Assembly: GCA_947176445.1 (NCBI GenBank)
Contig: CAMWQK010000001.1
Coordinates: 1-17,452 of the forward strand
DNA length: 17,452 nucleotides
Direction: 5' to 3'
Origin: an uncultured Clostridia bacterium
Lineage (GTDB): Bacteria; Bacillota; Clostridia; Christensenellales; Borkfalkiaceae
The notes beneath the pieces were generated by a model. The model was given only the letters and a program-made list of their open reading frames with translations, was not told where the DNA came from and searched no databases. Each line of letters opens with the position of its first letter. The first letter of the stretch is position 1. The translations under genes were made by a program, and so were the position numbers. Below are positions 13,626-17,452 of this stretch, piece by piece.

Positions 13626-15119
13626 TTATTTCTTGGGTTTCATTGTGGGGAAGAGCAGCACGTCGCGAATGCTTGCGTTGTCGGTCAAAAGCATCACGAG
13701 ACGATCCACTCCGAGTCCCAGTCCGCCCGTGGGCGGCATACCGTGTTCGAGCGCGTCGAGGAAGTCCTCGTCGATCTGCGCATTTGCGCCCTGCGCGCGC
13801 TTGCGCTCCGCCTGCTCCGTCATGCGGCGGCGCTGGTCGATCGGATCGTTGAGCTCGGAGAAGGCGTTGCCCATCTCCATGCCCATCATGAAGTATTCGA
13901 AGCGCTCCGTCATCGTGGGATCGCTCGGCTTGCGCTTTGCAAGCGGAGAAATCTCTACGGGATAGTCATAGATAAAGGTGGGCTGAATGAGCTTGTCCTC
14001 AACGAACTCGTCGAAGAACGCGGCTAAGACGTGCCCTTTCGTCGTCTTGCCCTTTTCGAGCTCCACGTGCTTTTCCGCGGCGATCTTTTGCGCCTCTTCG
14101 TCCGAAGAGATCAGCGCAAAATCCACGCCCGAATATTTTTTGACCGCCTCGGTCATGGTGAGGCGCTCCCAGTGATCGAAATCGAGCGTCGTGCCCTGAT
14201 AGGAAATCTTCGTCGTGCCGCACGCCTCGTTTGCAACAAAGCGGTACATCTCCTCGACGAAATCCATCACCTCGAAATAGTTGACGTACGCCTGATAAAT
14301 TTCCACCGTCGTAAACTCGGGATTGTGCTTGGTGTCCATGCCCTCGTTGCGGAAAATTCTGCCCATCTCGTACACTTTCTCGAACCCGCCGACGATGAGC
14401 CGCTTCAAGTACAGCTCCGTCTCGATGCGGAGATACATGTCAAGGTCGAGCGCATTGTGGTGCGTCTTGAAGGGGCGCGCGTCCGCGCCGATTTCGAGGG
14501 GTAAGAGGATGGGCGTATCCGCCTCGACAAATCCTCTTCCGTCCAGAAAGTCGCGAATGCTCTTGATGATCTTCGCGCGGCGGAAGAACGTCTCTCTCAC
14601 GTCCTGATTCATAATGAGGTCGACGTGGCGGAGACGGTACTTCATATCGGTATTGACAAGCCCGTTATGTTTTTCGGGCAGGGGCAGGAGCGCCTTGGAG
14701 AGCATTTCGAGATGCGTCGCATGGACGGTGATCTCCCCCGTCTGCGTCTTGAACACCGTCCCGCGCACGCCCACGATATCGCCGATATCGTAGTCCTTCT
14801 TATAGGCGGTATACGTGTCCTCGCCCACGTCCTGTCTCGTGATGTACAGCTGCAACTGTCCGTCCCGATCGGAGATATGCGAAAAGGACGCCTTGCCCAT
14901 GATGCGGCGGGACATAAGTCTGCCCGCAACGCTCACTTCCTTGCCTTCCAGCGCCTCGAAATTCTCTTTGACCGAGAGGGAATTGCCCGTGACCGCGTAC
15001 TGCGTCTTTTCATAGGGGTTGTTGCCCTCGCTCGTAAGTTTTGCAAGTTTTTCGCGGCGGATACGCGCCTGCTCTTGCAGTGCCTCCGCCTCGTCGATTG
15101 TTCCCGTCGTCTCTGCCAT
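13626..15119 (-). CDS. lysS: Lysine--tRNA ligase, class II
   Basis: A 497-residue class II synthetase of normal length that charges tRNA-Lys. The N-terminal OB-fold anticodon-binding domain is at about 60-160 (VAGRLMSRRIMGKASFSHISDRDGQLQLY). Motif 1 begins around 175 (SIRDFLDGRGFVEADTPIL), motif 2 is YEMGRIFRNEGMDTKHNPEFTTVEIYQAY around 250-278, and motif 3 is GLGLGVDRLVMLLTDNASIRDVLLFP near the end. Small departures from the common sequence are PLEIGADARPF where PGGAxARPF is usual and RIETELYLKR for RIAPELYLKR; neither touches an obviously essential residue. AGAGGA precedes the ATG. The pair greA-lysS, 29 bp apart, is a common Firmicute arrangement. Confidence 0.97.
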   Translation of the reverse strand: MAETTGTIDEAEALQEQARIRREKLAKLTSEGNNPYEKTQYAVTGNSLSVKENFEALEGKEVSVAGRLMSRRIMGKASFSHISDRDGQLQLYITRQDVGEDTYTAYKKDYDIGDIVGVRGTVFKTQTGEITVHATHLEMLSKALLPLPEKHNGLVNTDMKYRLRHVDLIMNQDVRETFFRRAKIIKSIRDFLDGRGFVEADTPILLPLEIGADARPFKTHHNALDLDMYLRIETELYLKRLIVGGFEKVYEMGRIFRNEGMDTKHNPEFTTVEIYQAYVNYFEVMDFVEEMYRFVANEACGTTKISYQGTTLDFDHWERLTMTEAVKKYSGVDFALISSDEEAQKIAAEKHVELEKGKTTKGHVLAAFFDEFVEDKLIQPTFIYDYPVEISPLAKRKPSDPTMTERFEYFMMGMEMGNAFSELNDPIDQRRRMTEQAERKRAQGANAQIDEDFLDALEHGMPPTGGLGLGVDRLVMLLTDNASIRDVLLFPTMKPKK

Positions 15120-15148
15120 GGTATCCTCTGAACTGTAATTTTACGCTT

Positions 15149-15616
15149 TTAATTGATCTTCAAAATTTTAAGAGTATAGTCGCCGTCGGGCGCCTTGACC
15201 GTGACGCGCTCGCCCTTCTTGTGCTTCAAAAGCGCCGCGCCCACGGGGGATTCGTTGGAGATGATATTCTTCTCCATATCCACTTCCGTCGTACCCATGA
15301 TCGTGTATACGGTCTCCTCTTCGAACTCCTCGTCGTATACGGTGACGACCGAGCCGATATGCACCGTGGAGTTATCGTCCGACTCCTCGATGATCACGGC
15401 GTTCTTTACCTTGTAGTCGAGCTCGGCGATCTCGCCCTCGTTTGCCGACTGCTCGTTGCGCGCCGCATCGTACTCCGCATTCTCCGAGAGGTCGCCGTGG
15501 CTGCGCGCCTCTGCGATCCGCTCTACGATCTCCGCACGCTTGGTCGTCTGCAAATAGTGCAAACGCTCCACCGCCTCATCATACCCCTTTTGCGTCATGA
15601 AAAACTGGTCTGCCAT
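15149..15616 (-). CDS. greA: Transcription elongation factor GreA
   Basis: A 155-residue factor that enters the secondary channel of RNA polymerase and stimulates cleavage of backtracked RNA. The N-terminal coiled coil has the diagnostic hairpin-tip block EARSHGDLSENAEYDAARNEQ (about 36-56), with the acidic Asp42 and Glu45 that hold the Mg2+ ion. The C-terminal FKBP-like domain includes SPVGAALLKHKKGERVTVKAPDG. The start at 15616 is selected for AGAGGTGG upstream and the normal length; an in-frame extension to 15649 is basic and runs into the leader. It is the first gene of the greA-lysS-...-ricT operon and has a strong promoter with a hairpin leader. Confidence 0.96.
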   Translation of the reverse strand: MADQFFMTQKGYDEAVERLHYLQTTKRAEIVERIAEARSHGDLSENAEYDAARNEQSANEGEIAELDYKVKNAVIIEESDDNSTVHIGSVVTVYDEEFEEETVYTIMGTTEVDMEKNIISNESPVGAALLKHKKGERVTVKAPDGDYTLKILKIN

Positions 15617-15672
15617 CTTCCACCTCTTTTTTTTGCGCGATCCGCGCATTTGATTATTATGTTATAAGACGC

Positions 15673-15700
15673 CCGTGACCCCGCACAAACAGGGTCACGG
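15673..15700 (-). promoter_or_regulatory. Hairpin in the greA leader
   Basis: A perfect 9-bp stem, CCGTGACCC with GGGTCACGG (15673-15681 and 15692-15700), lies about 10 nt after the predicted transcription start and 56 nt before the greA start codon. It has no U-run behind it, so it is not a clear terminator. It may protect the 5' end of a long housekeeping message. Confidence 0.6.
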
Positions 15701-15716
15701 ACGCGTATCGCACTAC

Positions 15717-15745
15717 ATTGTACCATTCTTCTGCGCGTTTGTCAA
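15717..15745 (-). promoter_or_regulatory. Predicted promoter of the greA-lysS operon
   Basis: A perfect TTGACA (15740-15745) and TACAAT (15717-15722) on the minus strand are 17 bp apart. The -35 box begins one base past the stop codon of the aminotransferase gene. The leader is about 95 nt. Confidence 0.82.
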
Positions 15746-15746
15746 G

Positions 15747-16940
15747 TTACTTTCTCGCTTGCGGCACATTTTCCCCGTGCCTTTTTACAAACCGCGCAAT
15801 GCGCTCCACCGCCTCGGTGAGCTGTTCCATGCCCGTCGCGTACGAACAGCGCACGTGGTACTTCCCGCATTCGCCGAACGCATCGCCGGGAACGACCGCC
15901 ACGTGTTCCTCTTCGAGGAGCTTTCCCGCGAATTCGTCGCCCGTCAGCCCCGTGACTTCCACCGACGGAAACACATAGAACGCCCCGCGCGGCTCGAAGC
16001 AGCTGAGCCCCAGATCGTTGAAGGACTTGACGAGGTATCTTCTCCGCTTGTCGTACTCCCGCCGCATGTTCTCGACGGAGGCGAACCCGTCCTCGATCCC
16101 GCCCGCGAGCGCGGCGACCGCCGCGTGCTGCGACATGCGCGGCGCGCACAGCATGGTATACTGATGAATTTTCAGAATTGCCTTGTCGATCTCCGTCGGC
16201 GCGCATACGTAGCCGATGCGCCAGCCCGTCATCGCGAACGCCTTGGAAAATCCGCCGAGGAGCACCGTGCGCTCCTTCATGCCCCTAAGCGTTGCGACGG
16301 AGCAGTGCTGCGCCCCGTAGGTGAGCTCCGAATAGATCTCGTCCGAGATGACAAGAAGATCGTGCTTTTCGATGACGGGTACGATCGCTTCAAGCTCCGT
16401 CTTCGTCATGATGCCGCCCGTCGGGTTGTTGGGATAGGCGAGCACGACCGCCTTCGTCTTCGGCGTGATCACCCTTTCGAGCGCCTCGGGCGTGAGAATA
16501 AACCCGTTCTCCGCCGTGCACTGCACCGACACGGGCACGCCGCCGCACAGCGATACGATGGGAGAATAGGACACGTATGCGGGATCAGGCAACAAAATTT
16601 CGTCGCCCACCTCGCAGACGGCGCGTAAGACAAGGTCGATCCCCTCGCTCGCGCCGACGGTGACGATCGTCTGCTCGGGCGAATAGTCCACCTGAAAGCG
16701 CACCTGTAAATAGCGGGAGATGAGCTCGCGCAATTCCTTCAAGCCGCGGTTGCTCGTGTACTGCGTATACCCGCGCTGCAACGAGCGAATGCCCGCACTG
16801 CGGATATCCCACGGGGTGACGAAGTCGGGCTCGCCCACGCCGAGCGAGATCGCGTCGGGCATGGTCTCGACAATGTCGAAATATTTACGAATGCCGCTCG
16901 GTTGAAGTTTCTTCGCCCGATCGCACAGAAAACTTCTCAT
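15747..16940 (-). CDS. Class I/II pyridoxal-phosphate aminotransferase (AlaT/PatA-like)
   Basis: A 397-residue fold-type I aminotransferase. Seen: GASEGIDL (96-103) for phosphate binding, YPNNPTGG (169-176) with the PLP-contacting Asn, SDEIYSELTY (199-208) with Asp200 and Tyr203, the Schiff-base Lys233 in GGFSKAFAMTGWRIGY (229-244), and near the C-terminus HVRCSYATG with the carboxylate-binding Arg. Likely alanine, aspartate or another 2-oxo acid transaminase; the sequence alone does not decide. It overlaps the upstream Lrp-type regulator by 4 bp (ATGA). The same regulator-transaminase pairing is known as alaR-alaT in B. subtilis, which favours alanine metabolism. No terminator separates it from the greA promoter. 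Confidence 0.9.
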   Translation of the reverse strand: MRSFLCDRAKKLQPSGIRKYFDIVETMPDAISLGVGEPDFVTPWDIRSAGIRSLQRGYTQYTSNRGLKELRELISRYLQVRFQVDYSPEQTIVTVGASEGIDLVLRAVCEVGDEILLPDPAYVSYSPIVSLCGGVPVSVQCTAENGFILTPEALERVITPKTKAVVLAYPNNPTGGIMTKTELEAIVPVIEKHDLLVISDEIYSELTYGAQHCSVATLRGMKERTVLLGGFSKAFAMTGWRIGYVCAPTEIDKAILKIHQYTMLCAPRMSQHAAVAALAGGIEDGFASVENMRREYDKRRRYLVKSFNDLGLSCFEPRGAFYVFPSVEVTGLTGDEFAGKLLEEEHVAVVPGDAFGECGKYHVRCSYATGMEQLTEAVERIARFVKRHGENVPQARK

Positions 16941-17425
16941 GGCTGATAGGAGAGCCTCCGCTCCTTGCCCGCAGCGCGCGTGATGACGCCCTCGGTCTTA
17001 TATTTTTTGAGAATGAAGTGCGTCGCCGTGCCCGTGACGCAGTTGAACGTGGAGATGCACTCGGAGATGAACCGCGCGACGCCCTTAATGGAAGGCGCCT
17101 CGACGATGACGAGGAAATCGTACGTGCCGCTCATGAGGTATAAGCTCTTCACCTCTTCGTGACCGGCGATCTCCTCCGCAATGCCGTCGAAGCCGGAGCC
17201 GCTCTGGGGGGTCACCGTGACCTCGATGAGCGCCTCGACGAGGTCTTCCTCCTCTTCGAGATTGCACACTGCCGTGTATTTGACGATCACGCCCCGCTTT
17301 TCGAGCGCGCGAACGGCGCTTCTGATATTCTCCTCCGTTTCCCCGAGCATGACTGCCATTTTTTCCGCCGTCGTGCGGCTGTCCTCGGCAAGGATCCCGA
17401 GGATATCTTTTTCCAGACGGTTCAT
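16937..17425 (-). CDS. Lrp/AsnC family transcriptional regulator
   Basis: A 162-residue regulator with an N-terminal winged helix-turn-helix (residues 1-55: MNRLEKDILGILAEDSRTTAEKMA, then ALEKRGVIVKYTAVCNLE) and a C-terminal RAM ligand-binding domain (about 65-140: EALIEVTVTP, then EVKSLYLMSGTYDFLVIVEA). Lrp family members sense amino acids and usually control genes next to them. Its 4-bp overlap with the aminotransferase gene says the two are co-expressed, and it probably controls that operon; the promoter would lie outside the window. AGAGGAG precedes the ATG. Confidence 0.93.
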   Translation of the reverse strand: MNRLEKDILGILAEDSRTTAEKMAVMLGETEENIRSAVRALEKRGVIVKYTAVCNLEEEEDLVEALIEVTVTPQSGSGFDGIAEEIAGHEEVKSLYLMSGTYDFLVIVEAPSIKGVARFISECISTFNCVTGTATHFILKKYKTEGVITRAAGKERRLSYQP

Positions 17426-17452
17426 GATATTCTCCTCTCACGTGTTTTCTAT

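Noticed and set aside
15673..15700. Terminator of the aminotransferase gene
   Set aside because: The stem is good but no T-run follows, and it lies downstream of the greA promoter, so it belongs to the greA leader.
1..17452. CRISPR array, tRNA or rRNA genes, insertion sequence
   Set aside because: No regularly spaced direct repeats, no cloverleaf with CCA-type end, no rRNA segment and no transposase reading frame was seen on either strand.

Overview
The window looks like a chromosomal segment of a GC-rich (roughly 55%) low-copy-repeat Firmicute, most likely a gut-type member of Clostridia. Three things suggest this: the gene content (RicT/YaaT, a clostridial 2[4Fe-4S] ferredoxin, SpmA/SpmB, GreA-LysS), the strong AGGAGG-type ribosome binding sites, and vegetative promoters with TTGACA-like and TATAAT boxes at almost uniform 17-bp spacing. 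A placement near Christensenellales is possible but is only an impression. Most genes are on the minus strand, so the cluster reads from right to left.

Right half (17425 down to 7776): an Lrp/AsnC regulator and a class I aminotransferase form one unit with a 4-bp overlap. Next comes a strong promoter and a tight housekeeping operon: greA, lysS, an unknown membrane-anchored protein, an Orn/Lys/Arg-type decarboxylase, holB and ricT, with gaps or overlaps of only a few bases. A separately promoted ferredoxin gene ends in a strong terminator, followed by trmN6 and rsmI. The order decarboxylase-holB-ricT-trmN6-rsmI-(...)-metG is recognisably the yaaO-holB-yaaT-yabB-yabC-metS cluster of Bacillus subtilis, so the core is translation, replication and tRNA/rRNA modification.

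Left half (7703 down to 1377): the ancestral link between rsmI and metG is broken by about 6 kb of accessory genes. These are an O-antigen ligase/polymerase-like membrane protein, the spmA-spmB pair on the plus strand, a TIR-NB-ARC-TPR protein (a bacterial NLR-like candidate immune sensor) on the plus strand, and a divergent GNAT acetyltransferase. metG follows, cut by the window edge.

The most interesting material is regulatory. (1) The GNAT gene has a 138-nt leader with a 20-codon upstream ORF that would start at the predicted transcription start. The leader also has a hairpin, an antiterminator and an intrinsic terminator that are mutually exclusive on paper, which is the pattern of translation-coupled attenuation. 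(2) Between its promoter and its start codon, metG has a 281-bp nested palindromic element closed by 27-bp imperfect inverted repeats; it fits neither the T-box nor the SAM riboswitch consensus. (3) The convergent gap between spmB and the polymerase gene could encode a small minus-strand RNA of three hairpins. (4) A perfect 16-bp stem plus two more hairpins precede trmN6. No rRNA, tRNA, CRISPR array or insertion sequence was seen.
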